Assembly: GCF_001677335.1 (NCBI RefSeq) | Contig: NZ_LZYB01000002.1 | Span: 124,001 to 188,000, forward strand | Direction of reading: 5' to 3' | Length of the DNA: 64,000 nt | Origin: Erythrobacter dokdonensis DSW-74 | GTDB taxonomy: Bacteria > Pseudomonadota > Alphaproteobacteria > Sphingomonadales > Sphingomonadaceae | Shown: piece after piece, positions 49,753-58,589 of the stretch | Layout: each line of letters starts with the position of its first letter | How positions within the stretch are numbered: position 1 is the first letter of the stretch | The notes under the pieces: generated by a model | Database searches by the model: none | The model's input: the letters and a program-made list of their open reading frames with translations, nothing else | What the model was told of the DNA's origin: nothing | Made by a program: the position numbers and the translations under genes

Positions 49753-50891
49753 GCCAGCCCGCCCGCGCGCCGTTGCGGGTGCTGCATTGCCACTCCACCT
49801 TCTCCGCCGGCGGCAAGGAAGTGCGCAGCGTCGGGCTGATGAATGCATTCGGAGCGGCACTGGAACATAGCATCGTATCGGCCGAGCCCGAGGCGATGGG
49901 CGCCCGCGCGCTGATCGATCGCGGGGTGAAAGTGCGATTTCCCGAGAATTTCCCCTCGCTCAAGGGGTTGCCTACTCCGGGCCGGCTGGTGAAGCTGGCC
50001 GGGGCGCTCAAGGGTTATGACCTGATCTGCACCTACAACTGGGGCGCGATCGACGTGGCGATGGCACACACGGTTTTTGGTCGCAGCTTCGGCCTGCCGC
50101 CACTGGTACACCACGAAGACGGCTTTAACGAGGACGAGGCCGCCGGCCTGTTGACCCGCCGCAACCTCTACCGGCAGGCGGCGCTGAGGGGTGCGGCGCG
50201 GGTCATCGTGCCTTCGGCAGGGCTGGAGAACATCGCGCGCGGCGCCTGGGCGCAGCCGGCCGACAAGGTTCTGCGCATCGCCAACGGGATCGATACCGCC
50301 GCCTTCGCCGCGCCGCCCGATCCGGGCGCGCTGCGGCTGATCAAGCGCGAGGGCGAGCGCTGGATCGGCACGCTCGCAGGGCTGCGGCCGGTCAAGCAGC
50401 TGCCGATGCTGGTCGAGGCCATGGCCGGCCTGCCGGAGGAATGGCATCTTGTCATTTGCGGGGACGGTCCCGAGCGCGAGGCGATAGCCGCTGCCGCCGA
50501 GGCGCTGGATGTGAGCCACCGCGTGCATCTGCCCGGCGCGATCAGCAACCCGGCGCAGGTGACGGGCCTGTTCGATATCTTCGCGCTGTCCTCGGCCTCC
50601 GAGCAGTTTCCGCTCTCGGTGGTCGAGGCGATGGCGGCCGGCCTGCCGGTTGCCGCGCCCGATGTGGGCGATGTGCGGGAAATGGTCGCCGAACCCAACC
50701 GGGCCTATATCGCGGTGCCGGGGGATCCGCAGGCGCTCGGCGTGATGCTGGCCGATCTTGCCGGTGATGCGGCCCTGCGCCAACGGCTGGGAGAGGCCAA
50801 TCGCGCGCGTGCGCGGGCGCTTTACGATGCAGCCGACATGATCGCGCGTTACCGTGCTGCTTATGGGCAGGCCATGGGATGCGACTTCTGA
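49749..50891 (+). CDS. glycosyltransferase family 4 protein
   Basis: This 380-aa GT-B enzyme opens with RVLHCHSTFSAGGKEVRSVGLM (acceptor-binding domain) and has HHEDGFNEDEAAG in the linker. The donor domain carries IGTLAGLRPVKQLPMLVEA, ICGDGPEREAI and the family 4 signature SSASEQFPLSVVEAMAAGLPV with its E-x7-E pair. It probably adds a nucleotide-activated sugar to a lipid or polysaccharide at the inner membrane. It is coupled by ATGA to the upstream hydrolase. Confidence 0.9.
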   Translation: MSQPARAPLRVLHCHSTFSAGGKEVRSVGLMNAFGAALEHSIVSAEPEAMGARALIDRGVKVRFPENFPSLKGLPTPGRLVKLAGALKGYDLICTYNWGAIDVAMAHTVFGRSFGLPPLVHHEDGFNEDEAAGLLTRRNLYRQAALRGAARVIVPSAGLENIARGAWAQPADKVLRIANGIDTAAFAAPPDPGALRLIKREGERWIGTLAGLRPVKQLPMLVEAMAGLPEEWHLVICGDGPEREAIAAAAEALDVSHRVHLPGAISNPAQVTGLFDIFALSSASEQFPLSVVEAMAAGLPVAAPDVGDVREMVAEPNRAYIAVPGDPQALGVMLADLAGDAALRQRLGEANRARARALYDAADMIARYRAAYGQAMGCDF

Positions 50892-51060
50892 GCGCGGCTG
50901 CTTCATCAGGGGTTCAAACGCGCTGGCGCACAAGTCTTCGCAGATCGGAAGGCTCGGACCTGCCCGGCATTGCGGAAGCGGGCACACCCGCCTAAAGAGC
51001 GCGGCGCGCATGCTTGCCGCTGCGCAATGCAGAATCTGGTTACAAGGATAACAGGGCCGA

Positions 51061-51840
51061 ATGGCGCGCACTCCTACCCCTTCTTCCACGACCCCGGCGG
51101 TGCCTGCCGAGGACGATATCCTGATCCGCGAGATCGACGAGGCGGTGCGTCAGGACGATGCGCTCGAATTCCTGCGCAATCACGGGGTCAAGCTGCTGTC
51201 GGCGATCCTCGTGCTGATTGCGGGGCTGGGCGGCTATCTGCTGTGGGACAATTTCCGCGAACAGCAGCTGGAGGAACAGTCGGAAACGCTGATTGCCGCG
51301 CTTGATTACACCGATCAGAACGATTTCAAGACCGCGGCCGAAAAGGTCGCGCCGCTGCTGGACGAGGCTTCGCCCGGCGCGCGGACCGCTGCGCGGCTGT
51401 TGCAGGCCGGAGCAGCGATCGAAGCAGGCGACACCGACAAGGCGGCGGGGCTCTACCAGCAGGTTGCCGACGATCCGGAGGCTCCCCCGGCGATGCGCGA
51501 CCTTGCCCGCATCCGCGACGTGGCGGTGCGCTTCGACAACATGAAGCCGGCCGATGTCATCGCCCGCCTGGGCAGTCTCGCCAAGCCCGGCACGCCCTAT
51601 TTCGGCAGCGCCGGCGAACTGGTGGCGATGGCCCATCTTGAGGCAGGCAACAAGGCCGAGGCCGGACGCCTGTTCGGAGAGATTGCCAAGGACGAGGATC
51701 AGCCCGAAACCCTGCGCTCGCGCGCGCGTCAGATGGCGGGGCTGCTGGGCGTCGATGCGATTGTCGATGTTGACAAGCTGCTGGAAGCCCAGGGGGTGGG
51801 CACGTCCGGCAACAATGGCGATGCTGCCGTCGCTGATTGA
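51061..51840 (+). CDS. YfgM-like membrane-anchored TPR protein
   Basis: This 259-aa protein has a short cytoplasmic head (residues 1-42), one membrane span (about 44-65, LLSAILVLIAGLGGYLLW) and a helical periplasmic TPR-like domain with SETLIAALDYTDQNDF and paired helices. YfgM stands beside BamB in many proteobacteria and associates with the SecYEG translocon and periplasmic chaperones. bamB follows at once, which supports this name. It is preceded by a 169-bp gap without another gene. Confidence 0.85.
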   Translation: MARTPTPSSTTPAVPAEDDILIREIDEAVRQDDALEFLRNHGVKLLSAILVLIAGLGGYLLWDNFREQQLEEQSETLIAALDYTDQNDFKTAAEKVAPLLDEASPGARTAARLLQAGAAIEAGDTDKAAGLYQQVADDPEAPPAMRDLARIRDVAVRFDNMKPADVIARLGSLAKPGTPYFGSAGELVAMAHLEAGNKAEAGRLFGEIAKDEDQPETLRSRARQMAGLLGVDAIVDVDKLLEAQGVGTSGNNGDAAVAD

Positions 51841-51865
51841 GGAAGCTGGTTTGAAACGGACGGGT

Positions 51866-53212
51866 ATGACGAATTTCGGAAAGACACGCGCGGCCTTGCT
51901 GGCCGGCATGATGGCAATGGCCCTGACCGGCTGCAAGGGCGGCCTGTTCGGCGGCGGCGACGACAAGACGACGCCGACGGTCGGCAACCGCACGCCGATC
52001 CTCTCGCGCATCGAAAGCGGGGCGGAAGTCGATCCCGCGCTTGCCGCCATCACCGTTGTGCTCCCGCCCCAGCGCAATAATACCGAGTGGTCGCAGGTCG
52101 GCGGCTCGGCCAGCAAGTCCTACGGCCATCTCGCATTGGCCGAGAATCCGGCCAAGGTCTGGACCGCGAGGATCGCCGGATCGACCAACCGCGTGCGGCT
52201 GGCGGCAGCGCCCGTCATCGGCGACAACAAGCTGTTCGCCGAAGGCACGGACGGCACAATCCACGCCTTCGACAAGAAGACCGGGGCCGAGCTGTGGCGC
52301 CGCGCCGAAAGCGAGATGGACAAGGACATGCGCGCTTCGGCCTTCGGCGGCGGGGTGAGCTATGACAACGGCATCATCTACGCCACGAACGGAGCCGGCT
52401 ATGTGAAGGCCAAGCGTGCCGACACCGGCGAATTGCTCTGGCGCGTCAAGCCGGCTGGCCCGCTGCGCGGCTCGCCGACCATCGCTTTCGGCGAATTGTT
52501 CGTGATGACCCAGGACAACCAGATCATCGCGCTCAAGACCGAAGACGGGTCGCTGATGTGGGACGAATCGGGTTCCACCACACAGTCCGGCGTGTTCGGG
52601 GTTGCGGCTCCGGCTGCAGGACAGGGGACGATCGTCGCCGGATATTCGAGCGGCGAGCTGTCCGCCTATCGTTACGAGAACGGCCGCGTGCTGTGGTCGG
52701 ACGCGCTCGCGCGCACCAATATCTCGACCACAGTCGGCACGATTACCGATATCGACGCCGATCCGATCATCGATTCCGGCCGCGTCTATGCGCTCGGGCA
52801 GGGTGGCCGCATGGCCGCTTATGAACTGGTGACCGGGCAGCGCATCTGGGAACTCAACCTTGCGGGTATCTCTACCCCGGCGATTGCGGGCGAGTGGATT
52901 TTCACGCTCACCGATGACGCGCGGCTGCTGGCAATCGCCCGGTCGAGCGGCCGGGTGCGCTGGATTTCCCAGCTTCAGCGCTACCGTGACGAGAAGGACA
53001 GGGAAGGTCCGATCTTCTGGACCGGTCCGGTGCTGGCGGGCGGAAATCTGTGGGTGGCAAGTTCGCGCGGGGAAGTGTGGAAGGTGAGCGCGGGCGAAGG
53101 CTCCGCGCAGCTCTTTGCCGAGCTGGACCAACCGGTGAGCCTGCCGCCCGTGGTTGCGGATGGTTACCTCTACATTCTCGATGACGGCGGCACGGTTCAC
53201 GCCTGGCGGTAA
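51866..53212 (+). CDS. bamB: outer-membrane assembly lipoprotein BamB
   Basis: This 448-aa lipoprotein has a signal ending in ALTGC, with lipidation at the cysteine, then an eight-bladed PQQ-like beta-propeller (WTARIAGSTNRV, IHAFDKKTGAELWRR, VKAKRADTGELLWRV and so on, with repeated G-x-L-W). BamB is a partner of BamA in the BAM complex that folds outer-membrane proteins. A TTG at 51851 behind GAGGAAGC would add five residues and is a real alternative start. After the stop, AAGGG/CCCTT with TTTT at 53256-53275 may be a weak terminator. Confidence 0.95.
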   Translation: MTNFGKTRAALLAGMMAMALTGCKGGLFGGGDDKTTPTVGNRTPILSRIESGAEVDPALAAITVVLPPQRNNTEWSQVGGSASKSYGHLALAENPAKVWTARIAGSTNRVRLAAAPVIGDNKLFAEGTDGTIHAFDKKTGAELWRRAESEMDKDMRASAFGGGVSYDNGIIYATNGAGYVKAKRADTGELLWRVKPAGPLRGSPTIAFGELFVMTQDNQIIALKTEDGSLMWDESGSTTQSGVFGVAAPAAGQGTIVAGYSSGELSAYRYENGRVLWSDALARTNISTTVGTITDIDADPIIDSGRVYALGQGGRMAAYELVTGQRIWELNLAGISTPAIAGEWIFTLTDDARLLAIARSSGRVRWISQLQRYRDEKDREGPIFWTGPVLAGGNLWVASSRGEVWKVSAGEGSAQLFAELDQPVSLPPVVADGYLYILDDGGTVHAWR

Positions 53213-53293
53213 AGCGCCGGGGCCGCGCCTCGCGCTGAGGGCGGCGGCGGTTCGCAAGGGCTGTTAACCCTTTTGCGCTATCACGGGCGCGTG

Positions 53294-54706
53294 ATGAGCG
53301 CGCCACCTTCATCAAGGGCCACCACCCGGTCCGCCCCGCCCCCCAGCGACGTGTCGGCGGGCGTCGGTCTGGCCGGTCTGGCCGGATTGCTCGGCTGGAT
53401 CGCCTTCTGCCGCGCCTTTCCCGATATTGCCGATGCTTTGGGCTTCCGGGGCTCCTTGGCAGCGGCACGCGGTGTCCTGTCCGGCCCTTATGCCGCGCTT
53501 GCCGCAATGGTTTTCACCGCCCTGCCGATGGCGCTGTGGTCGGTGCTGGTCGACAAGGTTCACCTGCGCCCTTCAACCGGGATCGACTGGAGCCGCAAAC
53601 GCCCGCTGGCCGAAAGCCTGCCGGTCTCGGTGGTCAAGCTGTCGGGCCTGTGGGCGACCTGGGCTCTGCTCGCGGCTTTCTATGGGCTGGCGCGCTGGTA
53701 CTGGGAGGGCTCCTATCTGTTCGCCATGGAGGTGCTCGCATTTGCGGCGGCTCCGCTGGTTGCTGCGTCGATCCCCTACGTCATCTGGCTCGACCGGCAC
53801 ATGGTGGAGCCGCGTGACGGGACATGGCATTTCGGTGCGTGCGTGCTTGGATTCGGGCTGGTCGGGCGCGAGACGTGGGACGGGTCGCAGATCGCCAAGC
53901 ACTGGCGAGCCTGGGCGATCAAGGGCTTTTTCGGGGCTTTCATGATCTCGATCCTGCCACCCGGCTTTGCCCTGGTGGTGGAGGCTGATCCGGCCCGTTT
54001 GATCGAGAATCCTGTCAACCTGGCGATGAGCCTGGTGACCTTGATGTTCGTGATCGATGTGCAGATTGGCACCGTCGGCTATCTGCTCACCCTGCGACCG
54101 CTCGACGCGCATATCCGTTCGGGCAACCCCCTGCTTGCCGGGTGGCTGGCGGCATTGCTGTGCTATCCGCCCTTTGCCTGGGCCGTCCTGGGCGGCAATG
54201 GCCAGATCCTGAACTACGAGGTGGGCGGAGCAAAGTGGGACTACTGGCTTGCTGGCCATCAAGCCGCATTGTGGCTATGGGGCAGCTGGCTCGTCGTCCT
54301 GACGGCGCTCTATTGCTGGGCCACGGTGATTTTCGGCATCCGCTTTTCCAACCTTACCTATCGCGGGGTCATTACCAACGGTCCTTACCGCTTCACCCGC
54401 CACCCGGCCTATCTGTCAAAGAACCTCTACTGGTGGTTCCTGCACATCCCCTTCCTCGTCACCACGGGATCACCGCTGGAGGCGGTGCGCAACACGCTGT
54501 TCCTGCTGGCGGTCAATGCCATCTATTACTGGCGCGCGCGCACCGAAGAGGCGCATCTGCTGGCCGAGGATCCGAAGTATCGCGAATATCACGCATGGAT
54601 GGAGAGCCACGGCCTTGTCACCGCTCCGCTGGCGCGGCTGAAGCGCGTGGTGACGGGGCGCGCGGCAGGCGCCGTGCCGGAGGCTCAGACCTTTCCGGCC
54701 GAATAG
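53294..54706 (+). CDS. ICMT/PEMT-like membrane methyltransferase
   Basis: This 470-aa membrane protein has about ten spans. The C-terminal 120 residues carry NGPYRFTRHPAYLSKNLYWW, the isoprenylcysteine carboxyl-methyltransferase (ICMT/PEMT) SAM-binding motif, and ARTEEAHLLAEDPKYREYHAW, the family end motif. The N-terminal two thirds are not typical of ICMT and may be a separate transport or lipid-binding part. The substrate, perhaps a lipid or quinone, is unknown. The ATG at 53294 is chosen. It is convergent with gshA across nine bases. Confidence 0.8.
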   Translation: MSAPPSSRATTRSAPPPSDVSAGVGLAGLAGLLGWIAFCRAFPDIADALGFRGSLAAARGVLSGPYAALAAMVFTALPMALWSVLVDKVHLRPSTGIDWSRKRPLAESLPVSVVKLSGLWATWALLAAFYGLARWYWEGSYLFAMEVLAFAAAPLVAASIPYVIWLDRHMVEPRDGTWHFGACVLGFGLVGRETWDGSQIAKHWRAWAIKGFFGAFMISILPPGFALVVEADPARLIENPVNLAMSLVTLMFVIDVQIGTVGYLLTLRPLDAHIRSGNPLLAGWLAALLCYPPFAWAVLGGNGQILNYEVGGAKWDYWLAGHQAALWLWGSWLVVLTALYCWATVIFGIRFSNLTYRGVITNGPYRFTRHPAYLSKNLYWWFLHIPFLVTTGSPLEAVRNTLFLLAVNAIYYWRARTEEAHLLAEDPKYREYHAWMESHGLVTAPLARLKRVVTGRAAGAVPEAQTFPAE

Positions 54707-54715
54707 CGCGGCGGC

Positions 54716-56086
54716 TCAGAACGACTGTTCGTAGACCCGGCTGATGTCGCCGTTCCACTCGCCATGATAGGCATCCAGCAGCCGCTGGGCCGGAACCTTC
54801 CCGCTCGCCACGATCTCGTCGAGCGTATCGAGGAAGCCGGTTTCATTGTCCCCCGACGAATTCAGCCGCGCCCGCGCCGCCAGCCCCTTGTGCGCAATCG
54901 CCAGCGCCTCGCGGGCGATGTCGCGCAGATTGTGGCCGCCCGGGACGGGCGCATCAAGTGCCAGCCGGGGCGCGGCCGAGCGCAGGGCCTCGCGTTCCTC
55001 CATCGTCCAGCCCTTGACCAGATCCCATGCGGCATCGAGCGCCGACTGGTCATACAGCAGCCCGACCCAGAAGGCGGGCAGGGCGCAGATGCGGCTCCAC
55101 GGGCCGCCGTCCGCACCGCGCATTTCGAGGAAGCTCTTGAGGCGCACTTCGGGAAAGGCGGTGGAAAGGTGATCCCACCAGTCGCTGGCGCGCGGACGCT
55201 CGCCTGGAAGGACTGACAGCTTGCCATCGAGGAAATCGCGGAAACTGAGGCCTGCCGCGTCGATATACTTCCCGTCGCGGAAGACGAAATACATCGGCAC
55301 GTCGAGCATGTATTCGGCCCAGCGCCCGTAGCCGAAGCCGTCCTCGAACACGAAGGGCAGCATGCCCGTGCGCGCGGGATCGGTGTCCGACCAGATGTGC
55401 GAGCGATAGGAGAGGTAGCCGTTGGGCTTGCCTTCGGTGAAGGGCGAATTGGCGAACAGCGCGGTCGCCAGCGGTTGCAGCGCGAGGCTGGTGCGGAACT
55501 TCTGCACCATGTCCGCTTCCGACGAATAGTCGAGATTGACCTGGATTGTGCAGGTGCGCAGCATCATGTCGAGGCCGAGATTACCGACGCGCGGCATGTG
55601 CCGCAGCATGATGTCGTAGCGGCCCTTGGGCATGACCGGCAGCTCTTCGCGGGTCTTGTCGGGCCACATGCCGAGGCCGAGATAGCCCACGCCGCATTTC
55701 TCGCCGACCGCCTTCACCTGTTCCAGATGCCGCCCGGTTTCGGCGCAGGTCTGGTGCAGGTTTTCCAGCGGCGCGCCCGACAGTTCGAGCTGGCCGGCCG
55801 GTTCGAGGCTGATCGCTCCGTCCGCGCCCTTCAGCGCGATGACGTTCCCGCCTTCCTCGACCGGGCTCCAGCCGAATTGTTCAAGACCTTTCAGAAGGTC
55901 GCGGATGCCGCAGGGCTCGTCATAGGACGGCGCGCGGTGATCATCGCGCTTGTAGACCAGCTTTTCGTGCTCGGTGCCGATGCGCCAGTCGGCGGCGGGC
56001 TTTTCGCCCCTGATCATCGGCGCGACCAGCTGATCGAAACTTTCGATGATCGGATCGTCGGCAGTGGAAGCTTCGCGTGTGCTCAT
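54716..56086 (-). CDS. gshA: glutamate-cysteine ligase, plant type
   Basis: This 456-aa enzyme makes gamma-glutamylcysteine, the first step of glutathione synthesis. WRIGTEHEKLVYKRD near residue 35-49, SLEPAGQLELSGAPLENLHQT (about 94-114) and MLRTCTIQVNLDYSSEADM are signatures of the GCS2 plant-type family found in alphaproteobacteria. GYGRWAEYMLDVPMYFVFRDG and FPEVRLKSFLEMRGAD confirm it. GST at 13979 would use the product. rsmE lies upstream on the same strand. Confidence 0.96.
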   Translation of the reverse strand: MSTREASTADDPIIESFDQLVAPMIRGEKPAADWRIGTEHEKLVYKRDDHRAPSYDEPCGIRDLLKGLEQFGWSPVEEGGNVIALKGADGAISLEPAGQLELSGAPLENLHQTCAETGRHLEQVKAVGEKCGVGYLGLGMWPDKTREELPVMPKGRYDIMLRHMPRVGNLGLDMMLRTCTIQVNLDYSSEADMVQKFRTSLALQPLATALFANSPFTEGKPNGYLSYRSHIWSDTDPARTGMLPFVFEDGFGYGRWAEYMLDVPMYFVFRDGKYIDAAGLSFRDFLDGKLSVLPGERPRASDWWDHLSTAFPEVRLKSFLEMRGADGGPWSRICALPAFWVGLLYDQSALDAAWDLVKGWTMEEREALRSAAPRLALDAPVPGGHNLRDIAREALAIAHKGLAARARLNSSGDNETGFLDTLDEIVASGKVPAQRLLDAYHGEWNGDISRVYEQSF

Positions 56087-56155
56087 CGCAAGGGGGCCCT
56101 TCTCTGGCCGGTTGCCTTAGAAAACCCACTTGCCGGTGGGAAGCGGGAAAACGCG

Positions 56156-56902
56156 CTACCAGTCGCCCGCGCCTGCCATCCACACCGCGAGCGCGGCGAT
56201 GGCGGCGGTTTCTCCCCGCAGGATGCGCGGGCCGAGGCTGACCGGGCGCGCCAGCGGGTGGGCGCGAATGGCCGCGCGCTCGGCATCGTCGAAGCCGCCT
56301 TCGGGGCCGGTGAGGATCGCGGCGGGTGAGCCCATGCCGGCTGTGAAGGCGGCTGCGGCAGGTTCGCCGCCGTTTTCATCGGCAAAGAACAGGATGCGGT
56401 CTTCGGGCCAGCCGGCGAGCAGCGCGTCGAGCTTCACCGGCTCGGCCAGCGCTGGCAGGGCGGTGCGCGCGCATTGCTCGGCGGCCTCGATCGTGATCGC
56501 GCGGGCGCGCTCGGCGTTGAGCTTGTCCGCAACACAGCGGCGGGTGAGCATCGGCTGGATGCGCGCAGCGCCCAGCTCGGTCGCCTTTTCGAGCACGAGG
56601 TCGAACCGGTCTTTCTTGAGCAGCGCAGGGCAGAGCCACAGATCGGGCACCGCCTCGCGGGGGCGGAGCCGTTCCGCAACCTCCAGCACCACATCGCGCT
56701 TGCCCGCCTGTGTGACCCGCGCGGCCCATTCTCCGGTCACGTCATCGCACAGGATCACGACATCGCCCTCGCGCACCCGCATGACCTTGCCGAGGTAATG
56801 CGCCTGCGGGCCGTCGAGCGCGACCGAGCGCCCTTCGCCGAGCGCTTCGGCGACGAACAGGCGCGGCGCGCTCTTCGGAGGCCAGGCAGGGGTAGCGGGC
56901 AT
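56156..56902 (-). CDS. rsmE: 16S rRNA m3U1498 methyltransferase
   Basis: This 248-aa SPOUT enzyme methylates N3 of U1498 in 16S rRNA. The N-terminal PUA-like domain has GPQAHYLGKVMRVREGD; the C-terminal trefoil knot has ILTGPEGGFDDAERAAI (about residues 195-211) and SLGPRILRGETAAIAAL, the SAM-binding knot. Alternative starts are not needed. It diverges from ubiA across 39 bp. Confidence 0.96.
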   Translation of the reverse strand: MPATPAWPPKSAPRLFVAEALGEGRSVALDGPQAHYLGKVMRVREGDVVILCDDVTGEWAARVTQAGKRDVVLEVAERLRPREAVPDLWLCPALLKKDRFDLVLEKATELGAARIQPMLTRRCVADKLNAERARAITIEAAEQCARTALPALAEPVKLDALLAGWPEDRILFFADENGGEPAAAAFTAGMGSPAAILTGPEGGFDDAERAAIRAHPLARPVSLGPRILRGETAAIAALAVWMAGAGDW

Positions 56903-56941
56903 GGCTTTGCACTAGGCGCGCGGGACGCTAGAGCGCAAGCG

Positions 56942-57850
56942 ATGAACGATCAGGTCGTCCCCGACAGCGAACACCGTGGTCTGGTGGCCCGTCTGCCGCA
57001 GCTTCCGCGCGATCTGGCGCTGCTCGCCCGCTTTGACCGGCCGATCGGCTGGTGGCTGCTGTTCTGGCCCTGTGTCTTTGGCGTCTGGCTGGCCGGGGCG
57101 GGGCCGCAATTCGCGCTGCTCGGCTGGCTGCTGATCGGGAGCATCGCGATGCGCGGGGCGGGCTGCGTCTATAACGACATTGTCGATGCCGATCTCGACG
57201 CCAACGTAGCGCGCACGGCCCTGCGTCCGGTGGCGAGCGGACGGGTGTCGAAAAAGCTCGCCTGGGGCTGGCTTGTCGCGTTGTGTCTCGTGGGGCTGGT
57301 GGTGCTGCTGCAACTCAGGCTTGAGGCCCAGCTGGTCGCGCTTGCCAGCCTCGCGCTGGTTGCCGCCTATCCCTTCATGAAGCGCATCACCTGGTGGCCG
57401 CAGGCATGGCTCGGCATGGTGTTCAACTGGGGGTTGCTGGTCGGCTGGAGTGAAATCCGGCTCGACAACTGGGATGGGCTGGCGGCGGTCTATGCGGGGT
57501 GCATCTGCTGGGTCATCGGCTACGACACGATCTATGCCCTGCAGGACCGCGAGGATGATGCAATGGTCGGCATCCGGAGCTCGGCGCTGGCGATGGGCGC
57601 ACGGGTCAGGGCGGGAATCGCGGGCTTCTATGCGGGTGCCGTCGGCCTGTGGGCGCTGGGCTTCTGGCTCTATCGTCCCGATCCGCTCGCGCTTCTCGCG
57701 CTCCTGCCGGTGGGGGGGCATCTGGTCTGGCAGGTGGCGACGCTTGCTGCAGATGATCCCGCAAACCCGCTCGAACGCTTCCGTTCGAACCGCTGGGCCG
57801 GGGCGCTGATGGCGGCGGCGTGCTTCGTCGTGGGCAATGCAGGAGCGTAA
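56942..57850 (+). CDS. ubiA: 4-hydroxybenzoate polyprenyltransferase
   Basis: This 302-aa membrane enzyme prenylates 4-hydroxybenzoate in ubiquinone synthesis. FDRPIGWWLLFWPCVFGVW near residues 30-48 opens the family. The first aspartate motif is NDIVDADLD with ARTALRPVASG after it, and the second is YALQDREDD. About nine spans are expected. It would supply the ubiquinone used by respiratory complexes upstream of the aa3 oxidase. The SRAP gene follows after 6 bp. Confidence 0.95.
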   Translation: MNDQVVPDSEHRGLVARLPQLPRDLALLARFDRPIGWWLLFWPCVFGVWLAGAGPQFALLGWLLIGSIAMRGAGCVYNDIVDADLDANVARTALRPVASGRVSKKLAWGWLVALCLVGLVVLLQLRLEAQLVALASLALVAAYPFMKRITWWPQAWLGMVFNWGLLVGWSEIRLDNWDGLAAVYAGCICWVIGYDTIYALQDREDDAMVGIRSSALAMGARVRAGIAGFYAGAVGLWALGFWLYRPDPLALLALLPVGGHLVWQVATLAADDPANPLERFRSNRWAGALMAAACFVVGNAGA

Positions 57851-57856
57851 GGGACG

Positions 57857-58474
57857 ATGTGCAACCTCTATCGCATGACGAAAAATGCGAGCGAGGTCGC
57901 CGATTGGTTCGAGGCGCTGGACGCGGCGGGCGGGGCCAATTTCGGGCAAGAGGTCTATCCCGGCTATCCCGGCCTCGTGGTTGCCGCTGGCGAAGTGCGG
58001 ACGATGGTCTGGGGCTTTCCGCTGGTGCTGAAAGGCAAGCAGGGCCAGAAACTGAAGCCCAAGCCGGTGAATAATGCCCGCACCGACAAGCTGGGCACCT
58101 TCTTCTGGCGTCATGCCTTCGAAGAGCGCCGCTGCCTGATCCCGCTGACCGGATGGGCCGAGGCCGAGGGGCCGAAGGGACGGATGACCCGCACGTGGTT
58201 GTCCTTAGCGGGGCTGAGCCTGCCCGATAGCCCGCTGTTCGCGGCAGCGGGCGTGTGGCGGCACAGCGAGGAATGGGGTGCGTGCTATTCCATGGTGATG
58301 ACCGACAGCGCCGGATCGCAGGCCGCGAGCGTGCATGGCCGGATGCCGGTGCTGCTCGCGCCGCAGGATTACCGGCGCTGGACGGGCGGCACCCCCGACG
58401 AGGCGCTGGCGCTGTGCCGTCCATGGCAGGGCGGGATTGCGATTGACCGCACCGCCGAAAGCTGGCGGCGCTGA
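57857..58474 (+). CDS. SRAP (YedK/HMCES-like) protein
   Basis: This 205-aa protein has the catalytic Cys2 after Met removal (MCNLYR), which forms a covalent DNA-protein bond with abasic sites in single-stranded DNA. NNARTDKL (about residue 73), RCLIPLTGWAE (residue ~93-103) and the HGRMPVLL histidine motif are present. The usual GFYEW box appears as GWAEAEG, so the conserved glutamate is kept but tryptophan is lost. It is co-transcribed with ubiA and likely protects replication forks. Confidence 0.9.
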   Translation: MCNLYRMTKNASEVADWFEALDAAGGANFGQEVYPGYPGLVVAAGEVRTMVWGFPLVLKGKQGQKLKPKPVNNARTDKLGTFFWRHAFEERRCLIPLTGWAEAEGPKGRMTRTWLSLAGLSLPDSPLFAAAGVWRHSEEWGACYSMVMTDSAGSQAASVHGRMPVLLAPQDYRRWTGGTPDEALALCRPWQGGIAIDRTAESWRR

Positions 58475-58589
58475 GCAAGCGGTCTTGCAATCCCCGCTCA
58501 TTGCCTGTTCAAGAACGCCCATCCATGAGACCGGCGAAACGTTGCAGCTATGCAGCGATGCGCAAATGACCCGAGAGAGACCTTTCCTT